In this document: one piece after another, positions 24,198 through 35,537 of the stretch
Layout of the letters: the number at the start of each line of letters is the position of its first letter
Position numbering within the stretch: position 1 is the first letter of the stretch
Source of the DNA: CAVROT01 sp963722905
GTDB taxonomy: Bacteria > Pseudomonadota > Alphaproteobacteria > Rhodobacterales > Rhodobacteraceae
DNA length: 64,000 bases
Assembly: GCA_963722905.1 (NCBI GenBank)
Contig: CAVROT010000006.1
Location: forward strand, 1 to 64,000
Direction of reading: 5' to 3'
Made by a program: the position numbers and the translations under genes
Notes under the pieces: generated by a model
The model's database searches: none
What the model was told of the DNA's origin: nothing
The model's input: only the letters and a program-made list of their open reading frames with translations

Positions 24198-24755
24198 ATG
24201 TCCACCCGCCCGCTCTGGGTCTTCGGCTATGGATCGCTGATCTGGAACCCCGGCTTCGAGGTGGCCGAGCGCGCGGTCGCCACGCTGCCCGGATATGCCC
24301 GGCGGTTCTGCATGCGGTCGATCCACCACCGCGGGAGCGAGGCCGAACCGGGGCTGGTGCTGGCGCTGGACGAACAGGAGAACGCGGCCTGCAGCGGCGT
24401 CGCCTTCCGCGTCTCCCCCGGGACCGAGGACGCGACCCTCGCCGCCCTGCGCGAACGCGAGCTGATCTCGTCGGCCTATGTCGAGCGCTGGCCGACACTG
24501 CTTTTGCCCGACGGTCGCCGCATCGCCGCGCTGGCTTATGTGATCGAACGCGACCACCCGCAATACGCCGGCGGCCTGGACCTGGAACGGCAGGCGCAGA
24601 TCATCGCCAATGCCACCGGGGGCCGGGGCCCGAACCACGAATACCTTATGCGGACTGCGGCGCATCTGCGCGACCTCGCCGTCGAGGATCACGAGATCGA
24701 ATGGCTGTCGCGGAGGGTCTCGGACATCCGGGGCGGCGCCGGGGCAAGCGATTGA
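24198..24755 (+). CDS. ChaC-like gamma-glutamylcyclotransferase
   Basis: The 185-residue protein starts with the gamma-glutamylcyclotransferase signature VFGYGSLIWNPGF (about residues 8-20), then RRFCMRSIHHRG and YVERDHPQYAGGL-like ChaC text. Family members degrade glutathione to 5-oxoproline and Cys-Gly in the cytosol. ATG 24198 fits the family N-terminus. The gene is 55 bp before the ExbB-like gene on the same strand. Confidence 0.9.
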   Translation: MSTRPLWVFGYGSLIWNPGFEVAERAVATLPGYARRFCMRSIHHRGSEAEPGLVLALDEQENAACSGVAFRVSPGTEDATLAALRERELISSAYVERWPTLLLPDGRRIAALAYVIERDHPQYAGGLDLERQAQIIANATGGRGPNHEYLMRTAAHLRDLAVEDHEIEWLSRRVSDIRGGAGASD

Positions 24756-24810
24756 TTGTCGGCGATTTCACGATATGCTGCCGCGCGTGGATGCAGGCCG
24801 GGATAGACCG

Positions 24811-26001
24811 ATGGACAGACGGCGCGACCTAGAGGCCGAGCCAGTCTTCTCGCAGCCCGTGCGCCAGATCTCCGCGATGATCGTCGTGCTGATCCTCGTG
24901 GGGCTGGGCGCGTGGGTCGCGTTCCCGTCCGTCGCACCCGTCTTTCTGGCCAATCCCTACCTCAACGGCTTCATCGCCCTGGTGTTCCTCATCGGGGTGC
25001 TCGCCTGCTTCTGGCAACAGTCCCAGCTTATCGCCTCGGTGAACTGGATCGAGGGGTTCGCGGCGGAGAATCCCGGGCACCAGTTCGTCAAGGCGCCGCG
25101 GCTCCTGGCCTCGCTCGCGTCGCTTCTGCGCGCGCGCGGGCGGCAGATGCAGATCGGCGCCGCGTCGTCCCGGTCGATCCTAGACAGCGTCGCGACCCGT
25201 ATCGACGAAGCACGCGACATCACCCGCTACCTTGTCAACCTACTGATATTCCTCGGCCTTCTGGGCACGTTCTTCGGCCTCGCCACGACCGTCCCGGCCA
25301 TCGTCGACACGATCCGCGGCCTGACCCCGCAGGAGGGCGAAAGCGGCACTGCCGTCTTCGGCCGCCTTATGAACGGGCTTGAGCGGCAGCTGGGCGGCAT
25401 GGGCGTCGCGTTCTCGTCGTCCCTGCTGGGCCTCGCAGGATCGCTGGTCGTGGGCCTGCTGGAGCTCTTCGCCAGCCACGGCCAGAACCGGTTCTACCGC
25501 GAGCTTGAGGAATGGCTCTCCTCCATCACGCGCGTGGGCTACGCCGAGGGCGACGGCGCCGGCGACAGCGGCATCGCGGCCGAGATAATGGAGCACATGG
25601 CCGACCAGGTGGACCGCCTGCAGGAAATGTTCGCCCAGTCCGACGCCCGGCGCGGCGCGCTGGACGACCGGATGGTCCAGGTGGCCGAGGCGGTCGCCGC
25701 CCTCGCCGCCCGGATGGACGCCGAGGGGTCGGTCGGCGACGCCATGGACCGGGTAGCCATCGGGCAGGACCGCCTGTCGGCCACGCTGGACGCGCTGGCC
25801 GAGACGGGCGGCGGCGCCCTGGACGCCGAAAGCCGGATGCGCCTGCGGTCCATCGACGTGCAGATCCTGCGGCTCATCGAAGAGATGTCCGCGGGCCGGC
25901 AGGAAGCGACGATGGAGCTGCGCCAGGAGTTGCGCCAGCTGGTCCGCGCGATCCGCAACCAGCGGCCCGAACCGGTGCAGCTGGGCTCGGGGCGCATGTG
26001 A
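24811..26001 (+). CDS. MotA/TolQ/ExbB-like proton channel protein
   Basis: The 396-residue inner-membrane protein has four hydrophobic segments (about residues 18-40, 50-70, 140-166 and 200-221). The third carries NLLIFLGLLGTFFGLATTVP and the fourth GVAFSSSLLGLAGSLVVGLL, the hallmark pair of MotA/TolQ/ExbB subunits that line the proton path. A charged tail of about 170 residues, predicted by eye as coiled coil, follows. ATG 24811 is preferred; ATG 24775 would add 12 residues. The next gene, starting 4 bp after the stop, is its likely MotB-like partner. Function of the pair is unknown; force transmission to the cell wall is an inference. Confidence 0.85.
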   Translation: MDRRRDLEAEPVFSQPVRQISAMIVVLILVGLGAWVAFPSVAPVFLANPYLNGFIALVFLIGVLACFWQQSQLIASVNWIEGFAAENPGHQFVKAPRLLASLASLLRARGRQMQIGAASSRSILDSVATRIDEARDITRYLVNLLIFLGLLGTFFGLATTVPAIVDTIRGLTPQEGESGTAVFGRLMNGLERQLGGMGVAFSSSLLGLAGSLVVGLLELFASHGQNRFYRELEEWLSSITRVGYAEGDGAGDSGIAAEIMEHMADQVDRLQEMFAQSDARRGALDDRMVQVAEAVAALAARMDAEGSVGDAMDRVAIGQDRLSATLDALAETGGGALDAESRMRLRSIDVQILRLIEEMSAGRQEATMELRQELRQLVRAIRNQRPEPVQLGSGRM

Positions 26002-26005
26002 ACCG

Positions 26006-28090
26006 ATGGCGCTGACCCGGCGATCCACCCAGCGCGTGTCGAACAGCATCTGGCCCGGCTTCGTCGATGCGATGACGGCCCTGCTGCTGGTCATGATGTT
26101 CGTGCTGACCATCTTCATGGTCATGCAGTTCACCCTGCGCGAAGAGATCTCGGGCCAGGAATCCGAACTTGGCCGGCTGTCGGCGCAAGTCGCCGGGCTC
26201 GCGCGGCTGCTGGACGTCGAAGAGGCCCGCACGCTGGAGTTGACGGACACCGCCGTCGCGCTGGGCGATCGGGTGCGGGCCGCTCAGGCACTGAACGACA
26301 GCCAGGCCGACCGCATCGCCGCGCTGGAGGCAACCGGCGCCGGCCAGTCCGACCGGATCGCAGGGTTCGAGGCTCAGGTCGCGGCCCTTCTGGCCCAGCG
26401 CGACACGGCGCGCGACCGCGGCGCTCAGCTGGCGGCCAGCCTTGCCGACGTGGAAGCGGCGCGCGAGACGCTGATGACAGAGCAGGAGGCGCTGCAACTT
26501 GCGCTGGCGCAGTCGCGGGACGAGATCGACGCCGGTGTCGAGCGGGCGCGCCTGGACGCCGCGCGTCGCGAGGCGCTGGAGGCCCTGACGGCCGACCTGC
26601 GCCGCGACATCGCGGCCGGCGAGGACCGGATCGCGACACTGGGCGGGCAACTGGCTGAGACGGCGGCGGCGCTGGACGCCGAGGAAGCCGCCCGCCTGAC
26701 CGAGGCCGCGGCGGCCGAGGCCCTGCGCGCACGGCTGGCGGCTTCGGACGCCGAGCTGACCGCGATGACACTGGCGCTGGAAGACCGGCGCGCCGAGGCC
26801 GAACGGACCCTGACCCTACTGGCCGCCGCGAGGGCGGCCGAAGCCGACCTCGACGACAGGCTGATCGCCGCCCTCGCCCGGGAAGACGACCTGGGCACGC
26901 GGCTGGATGCGGCTGTGCAGGCGCAGGATCGGACGCAGGCCGACCTTGCGGCGTCGCGCGATGCACTGGACGACGTCTCGGCCGAGAGGGACGCGCAGAC
27001 GGCCCGGCTGGCCGAGGCGCTGTCGCGGGAAACCGCCGCTATCGACGAGGGCGCCGCACTGGCCGACGCGCTGGATGCGGCGCAGGCCGCGCGGCTGGCC
27101 TTCGAGGGCGATCTGGACGACGCGCGCGCGCGGCTGGCCGCGGCCGAGGCCCGGGTGTCGCAGATGCGTACCGCCGCGGGCCGCGAGGCGGACGAACGCG
27201 ACGCCCTCGCCGCCCGGCTGGCTGCCGCGCAGGACGAAATCGCGGCCCTGGAGGGCGTCGACGACGAAAGCGAGACCCTGCGGGACCTGTTGGAAACGGC
27301 ACTGGCCGACAGGCTGGCGGCGCAGGCGCAGGGCCGTGCAGCCCTGAGCGAGGCCGAGCGGCAGGCGGCGCTCCTGTCGGCGGCGCGCGACACCCAGGCC
27401 CGGACGGCCGCGGAGTCGCAACGCGAGGTCGAGGCGCTGAACCAGCAAATCGCGCTCCTGCGACAGGGGCTGTCGGATCTTCAGGCGGCGCTCGATCTGG
27501 AGACCGTCACCGGCGACGCGGCCGATCTGCGGATCGAGGATCTGGGCACTCAGCTTTCGGCCGCACTGACGCGCGAGACCGCCCAGCTGCGACGCCAGGC
27601 CGAGCTGGAGGCAGCCGAGCGGCAACGGCTGGAACGCTATCAGTCCGAATTCTTCGGCAGGCTGCGCGACCTTCTGGGAGACCGCGAGGGCGTGAAGGTC
27701 GTCGGCGACCGCTTCGTCTTTTCCTCGGAGGTGCTGTTTCCCAGCGGCTCGGCCGTGCTTCAGCCCGAGGGCCAGGCACAGATTGCCCGCGTGACCCGCC
27801 TCCTGGCCGACATCGCCGACGACATCCCGCCCGAGATCGACTGGGTGATCCGCGTGGACGGGCACACAGACAACGTGCCGTTGGCAGGCACGGGACAGTA
27901 TGCCGACAACTGGGAGCTGAGCCTGGCGCGCGCGCTTTCGGTCGTGCGGTTCATGAGCGACAGGCTGGGCTTCCCAGAACGCCGCCTCGCCCCGACGGGG
28001 TTCGGGGAGAACCGCCCACTGAACGCGGAAGGTACCCCGGAGGGACGCGCCCAGAACCGCCGGATCGAACTGAAACTGACCGAACGGTAG
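26006..28090 (+). CDS. MotB-like protein with long coiled coil and OmpA peptidoglycan-binding domain
   Basis: The 694-residue protein has one N-terminal transmembrane helix beginning WPGFVDAMTALLLVMMFVL. Asp21 sits at the membrane entrance, like the proton-binding aspartate of MotB. Residues about 45-550 are Ala/Glu/Arg/Leu-rich heptad-like coiled coil. The last 120 residues are an OmpA-type domain with SEVLFPSGSAVLQPEGQAQI, VDGHTDNVPLAG and NWELSLARALSVVRFM. It starts 4 bp after the ExbB-like stop, so the two are coupled and likely form a stator-like complex whose arm spans the periplasm and grips peptidoglycan. Confidence 0.88.
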   Translation: MALTRRSTQRVSNSIWPGFVDAMTALLLVMMFVLTIFMVMQFTLREEISGQESELGRLSAQVAGLARLLDVEEARTLELTDTAVALGDRVRAAQALNDSQADRIAALEATGAGQSDRIAGFEAQVAALLAQRDTARDRGAQLAASLADVEAARETLMTEQEALQLALAQSRDEIDAGVERARLDAARREALEALTADLRRDIAAGEDRIATLGGQLAETAAALDAEEAARLTEAAAAEALRARLAASDAELTAMTLALEDRRAEAERTLTLLAAARAAEADLDDRLIAALAREDDLGTRLDAAVQAQDRTQADLAASRDALDDVSAERDAQTARLAEALSRETAAIDEGAALADALDAAQAARLAFEGDLDDARARLAAAEARVSQMRTAAGREADERDALAARLAAAQDEIAALEGVDDESETLRDLLETALADRLAAQAQGRAALSEAERQAALLSAARDTQARTAAESQREVEALNQQIALLRQGLSDLQAALDLETVTGDAADLRIEDLGTQLSAALTRETAQLRRQAELEAAERQRLERYQSEFFGRLRDLLGDREGVKVVGDRFVFSSEVLFPSGSAVLQPEGQAQIARVTRLLADIADDIPPEIDWVIRVDGHTDNVPLAGTGQYADNWELSLARALSVVRFMSDRLGFPERRLAPTGFGENRPLNAEGTPEGRAQNRRIELKLTER

Positions 28091-28212
28091 GCCCGGCAGC
28101 GACCCGCCTTGCGTGGTGCCGGGCGCCACCTGCGTCATGACAGAACGGGACGTGCGGCGGTGGCCATGCGTCCCGGCCAGCGCCCGGGTTGACCGCAGGG
28201 CCGCAGGATCGA

Positions 28213-28240
28213 CCGCCGCCCCGTGCGAACGGGGCGGCGG
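28213..28240. terminator. Candidate bidirectional terminator hairpin
   Basis: A perfect 12-bp stem (CCGCCGCCCCGT with ACGGGGCGGCGG) with a GCGA loop lies between two convergent genes, immediately after the clpA stop on the minus strand and about 120 bp after the OmpA-like gene. There is no T-run on either side, so it may block read-through or protect mRNA ends rather than act as a classical terminator. Confidence 0.5.
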
Positions 28241-28245
28241 AAGCA

Positions 28246-30567
<2,322 letters not shown>

Positions 30568-30621
30568 GCGCGTGCTCCTCTCATGATTTGGCCGTATCCG
30601 GGGTCTCCGTCCTCGACCGTG

Positions 30622-30650
30622 GCATCTTGAAGTTAACGGTTCGTTGTCAA
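30622..30650 (-). promoter_or_regulatory. Candidate clpA promoter
   Basis: On the minus strand a perfect TTGACA (30645-30650) is followed after 17 bases by AGATGC (30622-30627), a weak -10 match, about 55 bp before the clpA start. The spacer contains GTTAAC. This is the only good -35 box I noticed in the 185-bp clpA-gloB spacer. A heat-shock type promoter cannot be excluded. Confidence 0.35.
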
Positions 30651-30752
30651 ACGCGCCGCATCAAGATCTTTCTTGCGTCCGGCACCCGGCAAACGCCATC
30701 CGCCTGTGAGCGTCGACTTTCCGCCGCGCCGTCGACCGAATGGTAGGCAGGT

Positions 30753-31547
30753 TCAGAACCGGTCCTTGCGGGCGCGGATCTCGGCGAAGGCCTCGGCATC
30801 GGTCGCCAGTCCCATAGATATGGAGGATTTCACCTCTGGCAAGCCGGCGCGCAGAAACGGGTTGGTCGCCAGCTCATCCGCCAGGGTCGACGGCACGGTG
30901 GGCCGGCCGGCGTCGCGCGCCGCCGCGATGACACGCGCGCGGTCCTGCAGGGCCGCGTTCCCCGGTTCGATCGTCAGAGCGAAACGGGCGTTGGCGGCCG
31001 TATATTCGTGCCCCGAGTAGACGACCGTGTCCTCGGGCAGCGCGGCCAGCCGGCGCAGGCTGTCCCACATCATCTGCGGCGTGCCCTCGAAAAGCCGACC
31101 GCACCCCAGCGCCATCAGGCTGTCGGCGGTGAAGGCCGCATCGGCGGCCGGCACATGGAACGCGACATGCCCGACCGTGTGTCCCGACACGTCGATGACG
31201 TGGACGTCGTGCCCGGCGAAGGTGAAATCCTGTCCCAACTCTAGGGCGCGGTCGAGCGGCGGCAGCCGATGCGCGTCGGCGGCGGCACCGGTCACGGTCA
31301 GGCCCGGGTGCGCGGCGCGCAGCCCGTCCAGTCCGGCGACATGGTCGTCGTGGTGATGCGTGATCCAGACCTCGTCCAGCGTCCAGCCGCGCTCCGACAG
31401 GACGGCAAGCAGCGGCCCTGTCTCCGGCGCGTCCACCAGCGCAGTCGAGCCGCCCGCCGGGTCGTGCAGGAGGAAGGCGTAGTTGTCGCTGCGGCAAGCC
31501 ACCGTGACGATGTCGATCGCCGCAGGGCCCTGATCGGACGCGGCCAT
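30753..31547 (-). CDS. gloB: Hydroxyacylglutathione hydrolase (glyoxalase II)
   Basis: The 264-residue metallo-beta-lactamase fold enzyme has the metal motif WITHHHDDHVAG (THxHxDH type, near residue 62-73), SGHTVGHVAFHVP, FTADSLMALGCGRLFEG and the second-metal histidine in YSGHEYTAANARFA. It hydrolyses S-lactoylglutathione to lactate and glutathione in methylglyoxal detoxification. The start at 31547 is supported by the N-terminus IVTVACRSDNYAFLL. It is divergent from a methyltransferase gene, a pairing I associate with this bacterial group. Confidence 0.95.
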   Translation of the reverse strand: MAASDQGPAAIDIVTVACRSDNYAFLLHDPAGGSTALVDAPETGPLLAVLSERGWTLDEVWITHHHDDHVAGLDGLRAAHPGLTVTGAAADAHRLPPLDRALELGQDFTFAGHDVHVIDVSGHTVGHVAFHVPAADAAFTADSLMALGCGRLFEGTPQMMWDSLRRLAALPEDTVVYSGHEYTAANARFALTIEPGNAALQDRARVIAAARDAGRPTVPSTLADELATNPFLRAGLPEVKSSISMGLATDAEAFAEIRARKDRF

Positions 31548-31567
31548 GGCGTTCCTCCCTGTGGGTT

Positions 31568-31590
31568 CCTAGACTGCACCGATATCTAGG
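31568..31590. promoter_or_regulatory. Inverted repeat in the gloB-methyltransferase divergent promoter region
   Basis: CCTAGA, eleven bases, TCTAGG. It lies in a spacer of only 62 bp that must contain the promoters or leaders of both divergent genes. It may be an operator or a symmetric pair of -10-like elements; the sequence alone does not decide. Confidence 0.3.
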
Positions 31591-31609
31591 TGGCCGGGGC
31601 CCCTCTGCA

Positions 31610-32359
31610 ATGCATCTCGACGTGCTCGACCTGCGACGCTTCTACTACAGGACACAGCTTGGCCGCGCCGCGCAGAAGGCGGTACGCGACCAGGTCCGCC
31701 AGATGTGGCCCGACGCCACCATGATGACGGTGGCGGGCTTCGGCTTTGCGGTGCCGCTGCTCCGTCCGTTCATGGGTGAGGCGCGGCGCGTCATCGGCCT
31801 CATGCCCGGCCCGCAGGGGGTGATGCCCTGGCCCGCGGGGCAGCCGAACCTGTCGTGCCTGTGCGAAGAGACTCTGTGGCCGCTTCCGACGGGACTGGCC
31901 GACCGGCTGGTGCTGATGCACGGGCTGGAAACCAGCGAGAACCCCACCGCGCTGCTGAACGAATGCATGCGGGTGATGGCCCCGGGGGGGCGGGCGCTTT
32001 TCATCGTGCCGAACCGTGCCGGACTGTGGTCGCGCCGCGACGGGACGCCCTTCGGGTTCGGCAGGCCCTACTCCCTGGTGCAGATCGAGGCGCAGCTTCG
32101 TCGCCACGGGTTCGTCATCTGCCGCCATGCCGCGGCGCTGTTCCAGCCGCCGTCGGACCACCCGTTCTGGCTGCGCGCGGGGCCGCTGCTGGAACGGGCG
32201 GGGCGCCATATCTCGGGGCGGTTCACCGGCGGCGTGCTGATGGTCGAGGTCGCGCTGGAGGAGCCGGCGCAGACCCGACCGGGCCTTCCCGTATCGGTCA
32301 GGAGGCCGCTGCGGGAGGTGCAGCCCGCGCTGGGTGCCGGCGCGCCCGCGCCGGCCTGA
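31610..32359 (+). CDS. SAM-dependent methyltransferase-like protein
   Basis: The 249-residue protein is read as a class I methyltransferase with a weak SAM motif (VAGFGFAVPLLRPFM in place of the usual GCGTG), followed by a typical ADRLVLMHGLETSENPTALL acidic motif and RVMAPGGRALFIVPNRAGLW. Such proteins next to gloB are common in Rhodobacteraceae and their substrate is not known. No strong ribosome binding site precedes ATG 31610. The C-terminus is Pro/Ala-rich. Confidence 0.8.
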   Translation: MHLDVLDLRRFYYRTQLGRAAQKAVRDQVRQMWPDATMMTVAGFGFAVPLLRPFMGEARRVIGLMPGPQGVMPWPAGQPNLSCLCEETLWPLPTGLADRLVLMHGLETSENPTALLNECMRVMAPGGRALFIVPNRAGLWSRRDGTPFGFGRPYSLVQIEAQLRRHGFVICRHAAALFQPPSDHPFWLRAGPLLERAGRHISGRFTGGVLMVEVALEEPAQTRPGLPVSVRRPLREVQPALGAGAPAPA

Positions 32360-32549
32360 CCCGTCCGCCAGGGCGGCACAGGCGACAGGAGGAGCCCGGC
32401 GTCGCCCGGGGGGATGGCGGTTGCGGGTCCGGGGGCGCTCTGCTAGATCACCGCGGAACTTGATGACGTGCCCGTGAGGCGCGTCTTTCACGTCGACCGC
32501 GGGTCGCAGAATTCGCGACCAGTGACGGCAGCGCGACAAAGGGGTGGAC

Positions 32550-33110
32550 GTGTCCGAATCGCTATCGATCTCCACGGGCATCGCCGCACGCTATGCCACG
32601 GCCCTCCTTGACATTTCCCGCGATGACGGATCGCTGCCCCGGCTGCGCGGCGACGTCGAGACTCTCGACGCGGCGCTGGGCGAAAGCGCCGATTTCCGCG
32701 GTCTGGTCCATTCGCCGATCCTCACGCGCGAACAGCAGCAGAACGCCATCGGCGCGCTGGCCGATGCGATGGGGCTGAGCGGGACGGTCGCCAACACGCT
32801 GCGCCTGATGGCGTCCAAGCGGCGCCTCTTCGTCCTGCCGCAAATGATCACCGAGTTGCGCGACCGGCTGGCCGACGACGCGGGCGAGGTGACGGCCGAG
32901 GTGACGGCGGCGCGGTCGCTCAGCGACGCGCAGCGCGACAAGCTGGCCGAGACGCTGAAGGCCTCCGTGGGCCGCGACGTCAGGATCGACCTCACCGTGG
33001 ACGAGAGCCTGATCGGCGGGCTGCGCGTGAAGGTCGGATCGCGCATGATAGACACATCCGTTCGGTCCCGGCTGAACGCGCTTCGAAATCACATGAAAGA
33101 GGTCGGATAA
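32550..33110 (+). CDS. atpH: F1 ATP synthase delta subunit
   Basis: The 186-residue subunit joins F1 to the peripheral stalk. It shows SISTGIAARYATALLDIS at the N-terminus and the conserved C-terminal VDESLIGGLRVKVGSRMIDTS. I chose GTG 32550, five bases after AGGGG; GTG 32544 is in frame but too close to that site. It opens the F1 operon atpH-A-G-orf-D-C; the F0 genes must be elsewhere, as usual in alphaproteobacteria. The stop codon touches the atpA start. Confidence 0.95.
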   Translation: MSESLSISTGIAARYATALLDISRDDGSLPRLRGDVETLDAALGESADFRGLVHSPILTREQQQNAIGALADAMGLSGTVANTLRLMASKRRLFVLPQMITELRDRLADDAGEVTAEVTAARSLSDAQRDKLAETLKASVGRDVRIDLTVDESLIGGLRVKVGSRMIDTSVRSRLNALRNHMKEVG

Positions 33111-34649
33111 ATGGGTATCCAAGCCGCCGAGATCTCCGCGATCCTGCGTGAGCAGATTCAGAACTTCGGTCAGGACGCCGAGGTGGCCGAGGTCGGTCGC
33201 GTACTGAGCGTCGGCGACGGGATCGCGCGGGTCTACGGCCTGGACAACTGCCAGGCCGGCGAGATGGTCGAGTTTCCGGGCGGCATCCAGGGCATGGCGC
33301 TGAACCTCGAATCCGACAACGTCGGCGTCGTGATCTTCGGGTCGGACCGCGACATCAAGGAAGGCGACACAGTCAAGCGCACGAATTCCATCGTGGACGT
33401 GCCCGCCGGTGACGCCTTGCTGGGCCGGGTCGTGGACGGCCTGGGGAACCCCATCGACGGCAAGGGGCCCATCGAGGCGACCGAACGCCGCGTGGCCGAC
33501 GTGAAGGCGCCCGGCATCATCCCGCGCAAGTCGGTGCACGAGCCGATGGCGACCGGGCTCAAGGCCATCGACGCCATGATCCCCGTGGGCCGCGGCCAGC
33601 GGGAGCTGATCATCGGCGACCGCCAGACCGGCAAGACCGCCGTGGCGATGGACGCGATCCTGAACCAGAAGTCCTACAACGATGCCGCCGACGACGAGAA
33701 GGGACGCATGATCTGCGTCTACGTCGCCATCGGTCAGAAGCGGTCCACCGTCGCGCAGCTGGTCAAGAAGCTGGAGGAGACGGGCGCGATCGACTACTCG
33801 ATCATCGTCGCCGCCACCGCATCCGACCCGGCGCCGATGCAGTTCCTCGCCCCCTATGCCGCCACCGCGATGGCCGAATACTACCGCGACAACGGCCGGC
33901 ATGCGCTGATCGTCTACGATGACCTGTCCAAGCAGGCCGTGGCCTACCGCCAGATGTCGCTGCTGCTGCGCCGTCCGCCCGGGCGCGAGGCCTACCCCGG
34001 CGACGTGTTCTACCTCCACTCCCGCCTGCTGGAACGGTCGTGCAAGCTGGACGAGCCCTACGGCTCGGGCTCGCTCACCGCGCTGCCGATCATCGAGACG
34101 CAGGGCGGCGACGTGTCGGCGTTCATCCCGACGAACGTGATCTCGATCACGGACGGCCAGATCTTCCTCGAGACCGAGCTGTTCTATCAGGGCATCCGCC
34201 CTGCCGTGAACACCGGCCTGTCGGTGTCGCGCGTCGGCTCCTCGGCGCAGACGAACGCCATGAAGTCCGTCGCCGGCCCGGTGAAGCTGGAGCTGGCGCA
34301 GTACCGCGAGATGGCTGCCTTCGCGCAGTTCGGCTCGGACCTGGACGCGTCGACGCAGCGCCTGCTGAACCGCGGCGCCCGCCTGACCGAGCTGATGAAG
34401 CAGCCGCAATACGCGCCGCTCACCAACGCCGAGATCGTGTGCGTCATCTTCGCGGGCACCAACGGCTATCTGGACAAGCTGCCGGTCAACAAGGTCGGCC
34501 CGTTCGAGCAGGGTCTGCTGAACGACCTGCGATCGAACCACCGCGACCTGCTGGACTGGATCACCACCGAGGATCCCAAGGTCAAGGGCGACGCCGCGGA
34601 CCGGATCAAGGGCGTGCTCGACGGCTTCGCCAAAGACTTCGCGGCCTGA
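33111..34649 (+). CDS. atpA: F1 ATP synthase alpha subunit
   Basis: The 512-residue non-catalytic nucleotide-binding subunit carries Walker A GDRQTGKTAVAMDA (about residues 169-182), VYVAIGQKRSTVAQ, LIVYDDLSKQAVAYR and the signature PAVNTGLSVSRVGSSAQ. Full family length. It follows atpH with no gap (TAAATG) and precedes atpG by 10 bp. Confidence 0.98.
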   Translation: MGIQAAEISAILREQIQNFGQDAEVAEVGRVLSVGDGIARVYGLDNCQAGEMVEFPGGIQGMALNLESDNVGVVIFGSDRDIKEGDTVKRTNSIVDVPAGDALLGRVVDGLGNPIDGKGPIEATERRVADVKAPGIIPRKSVHEPMATGLKAIDAMIPVGRGQRELIIGDRQTGKTAVAMDAILNQKSYNDAADDEKGRMICVYVAIGQKRSTVAQLVKKLEETGAIDYSIIVAATASDPAPMQFLAPYAATAMAEYYRDNGRHALIVYDDLSKQAVAYRQMSLLLRRPPGREAYPGDVFYLHSRLLERSCKLDEPYGSGSLTALPIIETQGGDVSAFIPTNVISITDGQIFLETELFYQGIRPAVNTGLSVSRVGSSAQTNAMKSVAGPVKLELAQYREMAAFAQFGSDLDASTQRLLNRGARLTELMKQPQYAPLTNAEIVCVIFAGTNGYLDKLPVNKVGPFEQGLLNDLRSNHRDLLDWITTEDPKVKGDAADRIKGVLDGFAKDFAA

Positions 34650-34659
34650 GGGCAGCGGA

Positions 34660-35535
34660 ATGGCCAGCCTCAAGGACCTCAAGAACCGCATCGCGTCGGT
34701 CAAGTCGACGCGCAAGATCACCAAGGCCATGCAGATGGTCGCAGCCGCCAAGCTGCGCCGCGCTCAGGACGCGGCCGAGGCGGCGCGCCCCTATGCGGAA
34801 CGGTTCGACGCCGTGATGTCGCAGCTGGCCGCCTCGGTCGGCGACAGCGACACGGCGCCGCGCCTTCTGGCGGGCACGGGCGAGGATCAGGTGCACCTCC
34901 TCGTCGTGATGACGGCCGAGCGGGGGCTGTGCGGCGGATTCAACTCGTCCATCGTCAAGAAGACGCGCGCCGCCCTGGTCCGCCTGCGCGGCGAGGGCAA
35001 GACGGTGAAGATCCTCACCGTCGGCAAGAAGGGCCGCGACCAGCTACGCCGCGACCACAGCGACAAGCTGATCGGCCACGTGGACCTGACCGAGGTCAAG
35101 CGCATCGGCTACGCCAACGCGCAGGACATCGCGCGCGACATCCTGAACCGCTTCGACGGCGGCGAGTTCGACGTGGCGACCATCTTCTATTCGCGGTTCG
35201 AGAACGTGATGACGCAGCATCCGACCGAGCAGCAGATCATCCCGGCCAAGTTCGATGCCGCCGAAGGCGACGCACCGTCGACGCTCTACGACTACGAGCC
35301 GGGCGAGGAGGCCGTGCTGGCCGATCTGCTGCCCCGGTCGATCACGACGCAGATCTTCGCGGCGCTGCTGGAGAACGCGGCGTCCGAGCAGGGCGCGCGC
35401 CAGTCCGCGATGGACAACGCGACGCGCAACGCGGGCGAGATGATCGAGGACCTGACGATCGAGTACAACCGCACCCGCCAGGCCGTCATCACCAACGAGC
35501 TGATCGAGATCATCTCGGGCGCGGAGGCGTTGTAG
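34660..35535 (+). CDS. atpG: F1 ATP synthase gamma subunit
   Basis: The 291-residue rotor shaft has the typical N-terminal helix LKDLKNRIASVKSTRKITKA and MQMVAAAKLRRAQ, the region TAERGLCGGFNSSIVK and the C-terminal helix EYNRTRQAVITNELIEIISG. The start ATG 34660 matches the family. It is followed after 2 bp by a small ORF rather than directly by atpD. Confidence 0.97.
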   Translation: MASLKDLKNRIASVKSTRKITKAMQMVAAAKLRRAQDAAEAARPYAERFDAVMSQLAASVGDSDTAPRLLAGTGEDQVHLLVVMTAERGLCGGFNSSIVKKTRAALVRLRGEGKTVKILTVGKKGRDQLRRDHSDKLIGHVDLTEVKRIGYANAQDIARDILNRFDGGEFDVATIFYSRFENVMTQHPTEQQIIPAKFDAAEGDAPSTLYDYEPGEEAVLADLLPRSITTQIFAALLENAASEQGARQSAMDNATRNAGEMIEDLTIEYNRTRQAVITNELIEIISGAEAL

Positions 35536-35537
35536 GG

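Noticed and set aside
24811..28090. Zorya anti-phage system
   Set aside because: Only the ZorA/ZorB-like pair is present. The next genes are clpA and chaC; no ZorC/ZorD helicase or nuclease gene is nearby.
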